From NCBI GenBank assembly GCA_045656145.1, contig JAZOQP010000025.1, positions 1 through 17,426 on the forward strand: DNA of 17,426 nt, given 5' to 3'. Both the position numbers and the translations under genes were made by a program. The notes under the pieces were generated by a model, which had not been told where the DNA came from, searched no databases, and saw nothing but the letters and a program-made list of their open reading frames with translations. This stretch comes from SIG565 sp045656145. Lineage in GTDB: Bacteria; Bacillota; Clostridia; Oscillospirales; Acutalibacteraceae. Of the stretch, positions 5,157-12,663 are shown piece by piece. How positions within the stretch are numbered: the stretch's first letter is position 1; the number at the start of each line of letters is the position of its first letter.

Positions 5157-6034
5157 TATTTAATTTGCCATTTTTTAAGGTCCTTTAATTCATTATAAAG
5201 CGATTTATAGCTTTCAATTCTGGATTCACTTATTTCCCCGTTCTTAAAAGCCTCAAGGACTGCACAACCCTTTTCGCTTGTGTGGGAGCAACCTGTGAAT
5301 TTGCAAGAATTTAAGTAAGGTTCAAACTCTTTAAAGCAATATTCGAGATTTTCTTTAAAGGAATAATCATTCTTAATTGCCTCGATTTCAGAGAAACCAG
5401 GAGTGTCAACAATGGCGCCGCCACAAGACAATTCAAAAATCTCGGTATGGCGGGTTGTATGTTTACCGCGGCCAAGTTTTTCACTAACTATTCCGGTTTT
5501 AACCTCGTTTTCGGTAAAATGATTTAATATGCTCGATTTACCAACGCCCGAGTTACCGATTAGTACGCTGACTGAGCCTTTAAATTCATCCCTAAGTTCA
5601 TTTATACCGCTTCCGCTTTTTGCAGAGGTTACAAAGGTTTTATACCCGATTTTCTCATAGCACTTTGAAAATCTTTCATCAATTTCCTCATCTGCTTTAT
5701 TAAAGATAATTACGGGTTCAATACCTTTATATTCACAAATAGCAATAAGGGTATCGATAATATAGAAATTAGGTTTAGGTGTTGAATAGGAAGACACTAT
5801 AAACGCTTTATCAATATTTGATACGGGCGGACGGGTAAGAACATTTTTGCGCGGAAAAATCTTATCCACCACACCCGTTTTATCTTTCATATTAACCGAT
5901 ATTTCCACTTCATCTCCAACAAGAGGATTATCGCCCGTTTTTCGCATAACACCTCTTGCTTTACAGGTGAAAATTTCGGTTTCGGTTTTCACATAGTAAA
6001 AACCCGATAATGTTTTAATTATTTTCCCCTGCAT
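5156..6034 (-). CDS. rsgA: Ribosome small-subunit-dependent GTPase RsgA
   Basis: A 292-residue circularly permuted GTPase that acts late in 30S assembly. An N-terminal OB fold (about 1-70, GKIIKTLSGFYYV) is followed by the permuted motifs: NKAD (112-115, G4), SAKSG (137-141, G5), GNSGVGKSS (160-168, G1), TTRHT (193-197, G2) and DTPG (210-213, G3). The C-terminal zinc site is C244-x4-C249-x-H251-x5-C257. Start: a longer frame reaches 6070, but ATG 6032-6034 follows GAGG (6041-6044) by 6 nt and gives MQGKIIKTLSG, the family's usual beginning. It overlaps the end of prkC by 20 nt. RsgA (CpgA) is a known PrkC substrate in B. subtilis, which fits the neighbourhood. Confidence 0.97.
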   Translation of the reverse strand: MQGKIIKTLSGFYYVKTETEIFTCKARGVMRKTGDNPLVGDEVEISVNMKDKTGVVDKIFPRKNVLTRPPVSNIDKAFIVSSYSTPKPNFYIIDTLIAICEYKGIEPVIIFNKADEEIDERFSKCYEKIGYKTFVTSAKSGSGINELRDEFKGSVSVLIGNSGVGKSSILNHFTENEVKTGIVSEKLGRGKHTTRHTEIFELSCGGAIVDTPGFSEIEAIKNDYSFKENLEYCFKEFEPYLNSCKFTGCSHTSEKGCAVLEAFKNGEISESRIESYKSLYNELKDLKKWQIK

Positions 6035-8219
6035 TGTTTTCCTCTTCAGAATTATTTTCGGGGGTTTCAACTTCTACTTCATTTTGAGGGTCTTCAACTT
6101 GAGATTCTTCATTAGGAATTTCCACCTCAGGTTCTTCATTAGGAACTTCTACCTCGGGTTCTTCATTAGGAACTTCCACTTCAGGTTCTTCATTAGGAAC
6201 TTCTGCCTCAGGTTCCTCATTAGGATCTTCTACAGGGGTTTCGGGATCGGAATCGGTAGGAGTATTATCAGGTTCCTCATCCTCAGCGGGATTAACATTA
6301 TATTTGGTTACAATGTTGAATTTTCCGCTCGAAAGATTAATAGTACCCTCATATAAAGGAGTGTAAATCATATTTTCAATATTCTGAATCTTAATTACAG
6401 CAGATACTTTTTCAGTAGAAGCCGAAATTTCCTTAAATTTATAAGATTCAGCTGAACCATCAAGCTCGGCAGACTCCTGCTGCATTTCTCCGTTTATCCA
6501 AAGAGAAACCTTAGTAATGCCTTCGGGTAATTCAACAGTAACATCCGAAGTAAATCGGGTTACACCCGAGCTTACCGCAATATTAATAGTTGTTCCGAGA
6601 CCTGCTTTTTTAGTAGTTTTTGGATCGGGGTCCTGTGCCTCTACAGTTCCCTTAGGATATTTAGAATTATCAACCTCTTTAATCTCCCCTACAACAAAAC
6701 CTGCGGCGGTAATCATACGCTTAGCATCCTCTAATTCATAGGTTACAACATTAGGAACAGTTACATAAATTGTGGGAGGACCATCACTTATAAAGATTGT
6801 GATTTCGGTACCCTCGGCAACCGAAGAGCCAATAGCGGGATCGGTTTTAACGATTAAATCTTTTTCAACATTTTCATCGGCAATTCTTGCGGTTTTAACC
6901 TTAAAGCCCTCTGCTTTAAGCTGATTGATTGCATAGGTTTCGGTGCTTCCCGAAACATCCGGCACCTTAAGGGTTTTAGATCCCATACTTACATATAAAG
7001 TGATGGTTGCATTCTTTTTAAGGTTACGATCTGCGGGCTGAGACTGATTATAAATAACACCAACAGGATATTCCGAATTATAATCGCTTTTAAAGGTTAA
7101 TTTAAAATTATTATTGAATTCTGCGTTTGCTATAACCTCAGACTGTTGCATTCCAATAAACTGCGGGCACTTAATTTCAGAGCCTGTTGAACCTGTGAAT
7201 TTAGGAACAAAGAAGATAATGAGAGCAACAATTGCAACAACAAAGGTAACGGCAACACCCGCTAAAATTGGGATAATAGGAGCCTTTTCTTCCGAACCCT
7301 CCTGCTTTTCTTCCTGGACCTTCGCTTCATCTACATTTATAAATTTCGTTGGAGAATCATCAACAAAATAGGTATACTCAAATGTAAGGGCGGGATCCTT
7401 TTTGAATTTTTCTAAATCGCAAAGCATCTCGGAAGATGATTTGTATCTATTCATTGTGTCCTTCTGCATTGCATGCATAACGATTTGCTCAAGGCCTTGC
7501 GGAATGGAGCCGTTGATATCGGTTAAGGGCTTAGGCTCACGCTGAAGCTGCATAATAGCCACCGATACAGCACTTTCTGCTTGGAAAGGTAACTGACCTG
7601 TAAGCATTTCGTACATCATTACGCCAACCGAATAAATATCTGCCTTTTCATCGGTAATTTCACCGCAAGCCTGCTCGGGACTGATATAATGTACCGATCC
7701 AATAGCCTTATCGGTTATGGTTTTTTGCTCACTTCTTGCAAATCTTGCAATGCCGAAATCAGTAACCTTAATGGTATTATCAGGTAAAACCATTATATTC
7801 TGCGGCTTAACATCACGATGCACAATACCTCTATCATGCGCATGCTGAAGTCCGCGAAGAATTTGAAGAGTGAAATGAACGGCATCCTTCCAAGAAAGAC
7901 TGATTTGTTTTTCAATATACTCTTTTAAGGTTATACCATCAATATATTCCATTACAATATATTGAATGATATCGCCAAAGCTAACGTCAAAAATCTTGAC
8001 TATATTTGGATGAGAAAGCAAAGAAATTGCCTTAGATTCATTCTTGAATCTGCGCAAAAATTCCTCATTTCTTGCATACTCTTCCTTTAAAATTTTAACC
8101 GCAACGGTTTTGTTTTCAAGGTTATCATAGGCCTTATAAACAACAGCCATTCCGCCTACACCTAAGATTTCATGAATTTCATATCTTCCGTCTAATCTTT
8201 TTCCTATAAACTTATCCAT
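6015..8219 (-). CDS. prkC: Serine/threonine kinase PrkC with three PASTA domains and an acidic C-terminal extension
   Basis: A 734-residue membrane kinase that phosphorylates proteins of growth, division and translation and binds muropeptides outside the cell. Kinase domain 1-275: glycine loop GVGGMAVVYKA, Lys42, Glu61, HRDVKPQN (Asp136), DFG (Asp154), activation loop with T167/T169. A juxtamembrane acidic/Lys stretch is followed by one transmembrane helix (about 314-338) and three PASTA repeats (about 348-413, 414-480, 481-552). Then comes an extra region (553-640) of beta-strand-like sequence and a low-complexity acidic tail (641-734) built on PNEEPEVEV. The extra region is not part of the usual kinase-TM-PASTA core. 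Start: GTG at 8228 sits inside the Shine-Dalgarno AGGTG (8226-8230); ATG 8217-8219 lies 6 nt downstream. It follows stp by 18 nt and overlaps rsgA by 20 nt. Confidence 0.96.
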   Translation of the reverse strand: MDKFIGKRLDGRYEIHEILGVGGMAVVYKAYDNLENKTVAVKILKEEYARNEEFLRRFKNESKAISLLSHPNIVKIFDVSFGDIIQYIVMEYIDGITLKEYIEKQISLSWKDAVHFTLQILRGLQHAHDRGIVHRDVKPQNIMVLPDNTIKVTDFGIARFARSEQKTITDKAIGSVHYISPEQACGEITDEKADIYSVGVMMYEMLTGQLPFQAESAVSVAIMQLQREPKPLTDINGSIPQGLEQIVMHAMQKDTMNRYKSSSEMLCDLEKFKKDPALTFEYTYFVDDSPTKFINVDEAKVQEEKQEGSEEKAPIIPILAGVAVTFVVAIVALIIFFVPKFTGSTGSEIKCPQFIGMQQSEVIANAEFNNNFKLTFKSDYNSEYPVGVIYNQSQPADRNLKKNATITLYVSMGSKTLKVPDVSGSTETYAINQLKAEGFKVKTARIADENVEKDLIVKTDPAIGSSVAEGTEITIFISDGPPTIYVTVPNVVTYELEDAKRMITAAGFVVGEIKEVDNSKYPKGTVEAQDPDPKTTKKAGLGTTINIAVSSGVTRFTSDVTVELPEGITKVSLWINGEMQQESAELDGSAESYKFKEISASTEKVSAVIKIQNIENMIYTPLYEGTINLSSGKFNIVTKYNVNPAEDEEPDNTPTDSDPETPVEDPNEEPEAEVPNEEPEVEVPNEEPEVEVPNEEPEVEIPNEESQVEDPQNEVEVETPENNSEEENNAGENN
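6105..6239. repeat. 27-bp tandem repeat inside prkC (PNEEPEVEV)
   Basis: Four close 27-bp copies (6105-6131, 6132-6158, 6159-6185, 6186-6212) and a more diverged fifth (6213-6239), each coding nine residues of the type P-N-E-E-P-E-V-E-V. Differences are mostly at third positions or are conservative (A/V, I/V). In-frame repeats of this kind can change copy number by slippage, so the length of the extracellular acidic tail may vary between strains. Confidence 0.9.
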
Positions 8220-8237
8220 ATAAAGCACCTACCATTT

Positions 8238-8969
8238 CTATTGTTCTACGGCTAGAACAGTAACCGTAACGTTATCGCCACTATCAAGAGAGTTTGCTAA
8301 CTCTATTAAAGAATCAGGCAACTTATCGAGTCTTGTTTCAGCGGCTTTAATTTTTAATGTATCAGCATTTATAACATTGCTTATACCATCGGTACAAAGC
8401 AATAAAAAACCGTTATTAAGAAAAATTTCGGTAAAATCAGAATTTACATCCTCTGTGGTTCCGATTGCTCTTGTTATCACGTTTCTTTCGGGATGGGTTT
8501 TTGCCTCATCGGCGGTAATGTGTCCATTATCAATTAAGGTTTGAATTACCGAATGGTCTTTGGTAAGAAGAGTGGCACAATCTTCATTGATTAAATAGGC
8601 TCGGCTATCGCCTACATGGGCAATATATGCTTTATCCTTCATAACTAATGCCACAACCGCGGTTGTTCCCATTCCAAAATATTGCTCTTCGCTTTTAGCC
8701 TTCTCGAAAATTTCACTATTTGCAGTTTTTATTGCCGAAGAAAGCAAATTTTTAATTGAAGACTCATTCATATCAGGTACAAAGGAACGCTTCACATATT
8801 CCGTTATTAAATTGGCTGCCATATTGCTTGCTATATGCCCTGCATTAGCTCCGCCCATTCCGTCACACACAACCGATAAAACAGTATCAGGCCTTAAAAC
8901 AGTATTTATAAAAAAATCTTGATTAAACTGTCGCCTTGTACCAATATCGGACGCTGAAAAAGTTTGCAT
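8238..8969 (-). CDS. stp: PP2C-type protein phosphatase Stp/PrpC
   Basis: A 243-residue PPM-family phosphatase that reverses PrkC phosphorylation. Metal and catalytic motifs are all present: R12-R13 and N16-Q17-D18 near the start, VVCDGMGGANAGH (Asp36), GTTAVV, AHVGDSRAYL (from 118), TKDHS, RNVITRAIG, LLCTDGISN (Asp194) and DSGDNVTV (Asp232). Length is typical of the soluble bacterial form, with no transmembrane segment. The ATG (8967-8969) directly abuts the rlmN stop, with GGAGGG in the end of rlmN as its ribosome site, so translation is probably coupled. The pair with prkC is a standard kinase-phosphatase module (gene also called prpC). Confidence 0.97.
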   Translation of the reverse strand: MQTFSASDIGTRRQFNQDFFINTVLRPDTVLSVVCDGMGGANAGHIASNMAANLITEYVKRSFVPDMNESSIKNLLSSAIKTANSEIFEKAKSEEQYFGMGTTAVVALVMKDKAYIAHVGDSRAYLINEDCATLLTKDHSVIQTLIDNGHITADEAKTHPERNVITRAIGTTEDVNSDFTEIFLNNGFLLLCTDGISNVINADTLKIKAAETRLDKLPDSLIELANSLDSGDNVTVTVLAVEQ

Positions 8970-10010
8970 TTATGTACCCTCCTTTTTCAAAATTTTTCTT
9001 CGCAACTGCCCGCAAGAAGCATCAATATCTGCCCCTAAGGTGCGGCGCACAGTTGCTGTAAAACCTTTAGAATTAATATAATCGGCAAATTTCTTTACCG
9101 CATTATTATCTGCTTTTTTATAATCATTTTCTTTAACGGGGTTTGCAGGAATTAAATTTATATGACTCATTATTCCCGATAATTTGCGAATTAACTCATC
9201 GGCACATTCTCTCGAATCATTTACCCCACTAATCATTGCATACTCAAAAGAAATTCTTCTGTTTGTAACACTCTGATAGTGTTTACAAGCCTTCAGAAGT
9301 TCATCAATATTCCATTTATTATTAATTTTCATCATTTTGCTTCTGATTTCATCATTTGGAGCATGAAGCGAAACCGAAAGCGTAATTGGTAAATTAATTT
9401 CGGCTAATTCATAAATTTTCGGTACAACACCCGAAGTTGAAAGAGAAATATGCCTAAGCCCAATATTTAAGCCTTTCTCATTAGAAACAAGTTCTAAAAA
9501 TTTAACCGAATTATCAAAATTATCAAGTGGCTCTCCCATACCCATCATAACAACATTTGAAATTCTAACGCCATTATCCTTGCCTGCATAGATAATTTGA
9601 GATAGCATTTCGGAAGGTGTTAGGTTTCGCGAAAGACCGTTTAGTCCCGAAGCGCAGAAACTGCAACCCATTCGGCAACCAACCTGAGTTGAGATACAAA
9701 CGGTAAAACCGTGTTTATAGCTCATAAAAACCGACTCGATATATTCGCCATCAAACAATTTATAAACATATTTTACCGTTCCATCAATTTTCGAAATAAA
9801 TTTTTCGGCAACAGTAACATTCGCTATATAGCATTCCTTTTCGAGTGTTTCGCGAAGTGATTTCGGAATATTTGACATTTCGCTAAAGGATTCAACCCCC
9901 GCCTGAAGCCAGCTGAAAATTTGCTCGGCGCGGTAGGTTGGTTCCGAAAGGCTTTTTAAATATTCCTTTATCTCGGAAACATTCATACTTTTAATATCAA
10001 TTTTAGGCAA
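8970..10010 (-). CDS. rlmN: 23S rRNA (A2503)/tRNA (A37) C2-methyltransferase RlmN
   Basis: A 346-residue radical SAM enzyme that methylates C2 of A2503 in 23S rRNA and A37 in some tRNAs. The 4Fe-4S motif C112-x3-C116-x2-C119 (GCRMGCSFCA) is present, with MMGMGEPLDN, HISLSTSG and SLHAPND. The C-terminal Cys333 (DASCGQL) is the methyl-carrying residue of the family. Start: the frame is open to 10046, but that would run into rsmB. The TTG at 10008-10010 lies 5 nt after AGGTG (10016-10020) and gives MPKIDIKSMNVSEIKEYL, the usual clostridial beginning, and leaves 4 nt after the rsmB stop. ATG Met at codon 9 of this frame (9986) is a weaker alternative. Confidence 0.96.
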   Translation of the reverse strand: MPKIDIKSMNVSEIKEYLKSLSEPTYRAEQIFSWLQAGVESFSEMSNIPKSLRETLEKECYIANVTVAEKFISKIDGTVKYVYKLFDGEYIESVFMSYKHGFTVCISTQVGCRMGCSFCASGLNGLSRNLTPSEMLSQIIYAGKDNGVRISNVVMMGMGEPLDNFDNSVKFLELVSNEKGLNIGLRHISLSTSGVVPKIYELAEINLPITLSVSLHAPNDEIRSKMMKINNKWNIDELLKACKHYQSVTNRRISFEYAMISGVNDSRECADELIRKLSGIMSHINLIPANPVKENDYKKADNNAVKKFADYINSKGFTATVRRTLGADIDASCGQLRRKILKKEGT

Positions 10011-10014
10011 AATT

Positions 10015-11280
10015 TCACCTCGCAAGTTTTGCTTTAAAGAAGCCATCGCCGCCGTTTACGCTCGGCATTGTGGTTTCCATTGATATAAGCTTAAAATCTT
10101 TATGATTTTCTAAAAATCTATTAACAATTCTTTCATTCTCGCTTTTTCTCACGGTACAGGTTGAATAGACGATCACTCCGCTATCCTTTAAATAATTTAC
10201 TGCATTTGAAAGAATTTCATATTGTATCTTCTCAAGTTCCTCAAAATTCTCGGTTTTCTTATATTTAATATCGGGCTTGCGCCTGATAATTCCGAAACCC
10301 GAACACGGAACATCACATAAAATTTTATCGAAAAGTCCCAACTTTGCGTTAAACTGAGTTGCATCCTGAACTGCAGGTTTTATAATACTAAGGCCTAAGC
10401 GCTCAGCGCCTTTTTTAATTAACTCGGCTCTATGAGAATGAATATCACTCGATACAATTTCTCCCTCATTCTCCATTAATAGAGCTAAGCCAAAACTTTT
10501 TCCGCCGGGAGCCGCGCACATATCGAGCACCCTATCTTTTTTTTGAGGATTGAGAAGTTCGGCACAACTTTGAGAACTTAAATCCTGAACAAAGAAAAGA
10601 CCATTTTTATATGGTTCAAAGTTTTCTACATTGAAACCATTTTTTAAAAGAATAGTGTTTTCAGCTATAATTTCGTTTTCTTTTCCACTTTGTTTTAAAA
10701 CTTCCGATAATTCTTTGGCGTAATTCTTTATTGTGTTAACCCTTAACATAATTGGGGGCGATAGAAATGCCTGCTCTAAAAACTCAATTACAGTTTCTAA
10801 ATCATAATCTTCTATTAATTCGGTAATTATCCACTGCGGGCAAGAATATCTTACACTCAGCGCAAAAGCTGAATTATCTTGAGGAAGATTAACGGGATTT
10901 CTTAAATATTCGCGAAGAACTGCATTGCAAAAGCCTGAATTAAAGGCTTCCTTTGATTTTTTTATAAGCTTTACCGCTTCGTTAACTGCGGCTGAATGAG
11001 GAATATTATCGGTATAAATTAACTGATATAGTCCAATCCTTAAAACCTCAAGTGTGTAAGGTTTAATCTTAGAAACAGGCTTACCTGTTAACTTTTTAAT
11101 AATATAATCAAGGGTGATTTTTGTATCTAAAACGCCATAAAAAAGCTTTGTTGCAAGAGCTTTTTCATTTTGCTCTAAATTGTATTTATTTAAAAGTTCA
11201 TTTAAGGCTATGTTAGAATATGCGCCATCTTCATTTACGCGCGCAAGTGCTAAAACCGCTAGTTCGCGAGCAGTTATCAT
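10015..11280 (-). CDS. rsmB: 16S rRNA (C967) methyltransferase RsmB
   Basis: A 421-residue two-domain enzyme. The NusB-like N-terminal domain (1-140: ITARELAVLALARVNEDGAY, AAVNEAVKLIKK, FCNAVLREYLRN) is followed by a SAM-dependent methyltransferase domain with LDMCAAPGGKS (252-262), DVPCSGFGIIRRKPDI (Cys326) and STCTVRKSENE (Cys375, the nucleophile position of the m5C family). The end DGFFKAKLAR is typical. Start: ATG at 11284-11286 touches the Shine-Dalgarno AGGAGG, so ATG 11278-11280, 6 nt after it, is preferred. 12 nt separate it from fmt. Also called sun or fmu. Confidence 0.96.
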   Translation of the reverse strand: MITARELAVLALARVNEDGAYSNIALNELLNKYNLEQNEKALATKLFYGVLDTKITLDYIIKKLTGKPVSKIKPYTLEVLRIGLYQLIYTDNIPHSAAVNEAVKLIKKSKEAFNSGFCNAVLREYLRNPVNLPQDNSAFALSVRYSCPQWIITELIEDYDLETVIEFLEQAFLSPPIMLRVNTIKNYAKELSEVLKQSGKENEIIAENTILLKNGFNVENFEPYKNGLFFVQDLSSQSCAELLNPQKKDRVLDMCAAPGGKSFGLALLMENEGEIVSSDIHSHRAELIKKGAERLGLSIIKPAVQDATQFNAKLGLFDKILCDVPCSGFGIIRRKPDIKYKKTENFEELEKIQYEILSNAVNYLKDSGVIVYSTCTVRKSENERIVNRFLENHKDFKLISMETTMPSVNGGDGFFKAKLAR

Positions 11281-11292
11281 AGCCATCCTCCT

Positions 11293-12210
11293 TTAAATAA
11301 TAGTTCCCTTTTCTATTTTATTTCCTAATAAAAACTGAGTGTCACTCACTCTTTTGGCTCCCTCAGCCTGAATTTCCATTAACCTTACGGCTCCTTCTTT
11401 GCAGGCTATAACCAACTCTTTATCATTTTTAATTACTGTTCCGGCAACCCCACTTAAATTGACAATTTGCGTTTTATGCACTTTGATTCGTTTGCCGTTT
11501 AGAATGAAATATGCACCTGGCCATGAATAAAGTCCTCGCGCTAAATTATGAACCTCTTTGGCGCTTTTTTGAAAATCTAAAAGTCCCATCTCTTTTTTAA
11601 TCATTGGAGCATATGTTGCCTTTTCGTGTTGCTGAGGTGTTCTGGTTGCGGTGTCGTTTTCTATTTTTTCAAGGGTTGAACAAAGAAGTTCGCCCGCTAG
11701 AGAGGATAGGCGCTCAAAAAGTTCTTCGGCAGTTTCATTCTCCCCTATTTCTATTTCGGAGATTTCAATTATATCGCCTGTATCAATGCCCTCATCCATA
11801 AACATTGTGGTAATTCCTGTTTTGGTTTCGCCGGTAACAATTGACCACTGAATAGGAGATGAACCTCTGAGTTTTGGTAAAATGGAAGCATGAGCATTCA
11901 CACAACCAAATTTAGGTAAATCTAAAACGTTTTTAGGCAATATTTTTCCATAAGCCACAACAACAATTATTTCAGGATTTAAATCCTTTAAAATATTATA
12001 GGCTTCGCCATCCTTGAAGGTTTCGGGCTGATAAACCATTATATTATGTTCTTCGGCTAATACCTTAACGGGAGGCGGAGTCATAATTTGTTTTCTTCCA
12101 ACAGGTCTATCAGGTTTTGTGAATACTGCCAATATATTATGACCTGCCCTAATTAAAGCCTCTAAACTCTCGGCGGCAATATCAGGAGTACCCATAAAAA
12201 CTATATTCAT
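11293..12210 (-). CDS. fmt: Methionyl-tRNA formyltransferase
   Basis: A 305-residue enzyme that transfers a formyl group from 10-formyl-THF to initiator Met-tRNA. N-terminal Rossmann domain MNIVFMGTPDIAAESLEAL with the basic loop TKPDRPVGRKQ. The catalytic triad is in V-N105-A-H107-A-S and GI-D143-TGD. The C-terminal tRNA-binding domain includes DFQKSAKEVHNLARGLYSWPGA. The loop reads LRGSSPIQ where many members have RGAAPI, a known variation. It starts 1 nt after the def stop, with GGAG in the last codons of def as its ribosome site. Pairing with def, which removes the formyl group, is nearly universal. Confidence 0.97.
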   Translation of the reverse strand: MNIVFMGTPDIAAESLEALIRAGHNILAVFTKPDRPVGRKQIMTPPPVKVLAEEHNIMVYQPETFKDGEAYNILKDLNPEIIVVVAYGKILPKNVLDLPKFGCVNAHASILPKLRGSSPIQWSIVTGETKTGITTMFMDEGIDTGDIIEISEIEIGENETAEELFERLSSLAGELLCSTLEKIENDTATRTPQQHEKATYAPMIKKEMGLLDFQKSAKEVHNLARGLYSWPGAYFILNGKRIKVHKTQIVNLSGVAGTVIKNDKELVIACKEGAVRLMEIQAEGAKRVSDTQFLLGNKIEKGTII

Positions 12211-12211
12211 A

Positions 12212-12655
12212 TTATTCTCCTATTGCTTTATCTATAAATAATACACCATCTAAATGGTCAAGTTCGTGGCAAAAGGCCCTTGCTAAAAGCCCATCGCCTG
12301 ATACCGTGAAGGTATTACCAAATCTATCCTGAGCCCTAACGGTTACATTCATTGGTCTCGAGGTTGTTTTATAATTTCCGGGAAGGGAAAGACATCCCTC
12401 GGTTTCAAACTGCTCTCCCTCAGCTTCTACAATTACGGGATTCACAAGTTCTATTAAACCCTCGCCAATATCAATAACACAAACTCTTCTTAAAATTCCA
12501 ACCTGCGGAGCCGCTAGGCCTACACCCTCGGCATCATACATTGTGTCTTTCATATCATCTAAAAGTGTATGAAGTCTATCATCAAACTTTAAAACACTTC
12601 TTGAGGTTTTTCTAAGAACACTATCTCCATGTTTTACAATATTTCGAATTGCCAT
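12212..12655 (-). CDS. def: Peptide deformylase
   Basis: A 147-residue metalloenzyme that removes the N-formyl group from new proteins. Motif 1 GVGLAAPQVG (44-53), motif 2 EGCLSLPG with metal ligand Cys88, and motif 3 HELDHLDG with His130, Glu131 and His134. Length and motifs fit class I (short, no Gram-positive type II insertion). AGGTG, which spans the priA stop, is 6 nt before the ATG. Confidence 0.97.
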   Translation of the reverse strand: MAIRNIVKHGDSVLRKTSRSVLKFDDRLHTLLDDMKDTMYDAEGVGLAAPQVGILRRVCVIDIGEGLIELVNPVIVEAEGEQFETEGCLSLPGNYKTTSRPMNVTVRAQDRFGNTFTVSGDGLLARAFCHELDHLDGVLFIDKAIGE

Positions 12656-12663
12656 TTTATCAC

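Noticed and set aside
6105..6239. Short CRISPR-like array
   Set aside because: The 27-bp units are directly tandem with no spacers and stay in frame with prkC.
6084..6356. 90-codon plus-strand frame (repeated RFFIRNF)
   Set aside because: It is the antisense reading of the 27-bp repeat in prkC; the minus-strand kinase frame is intact and clearly coding.
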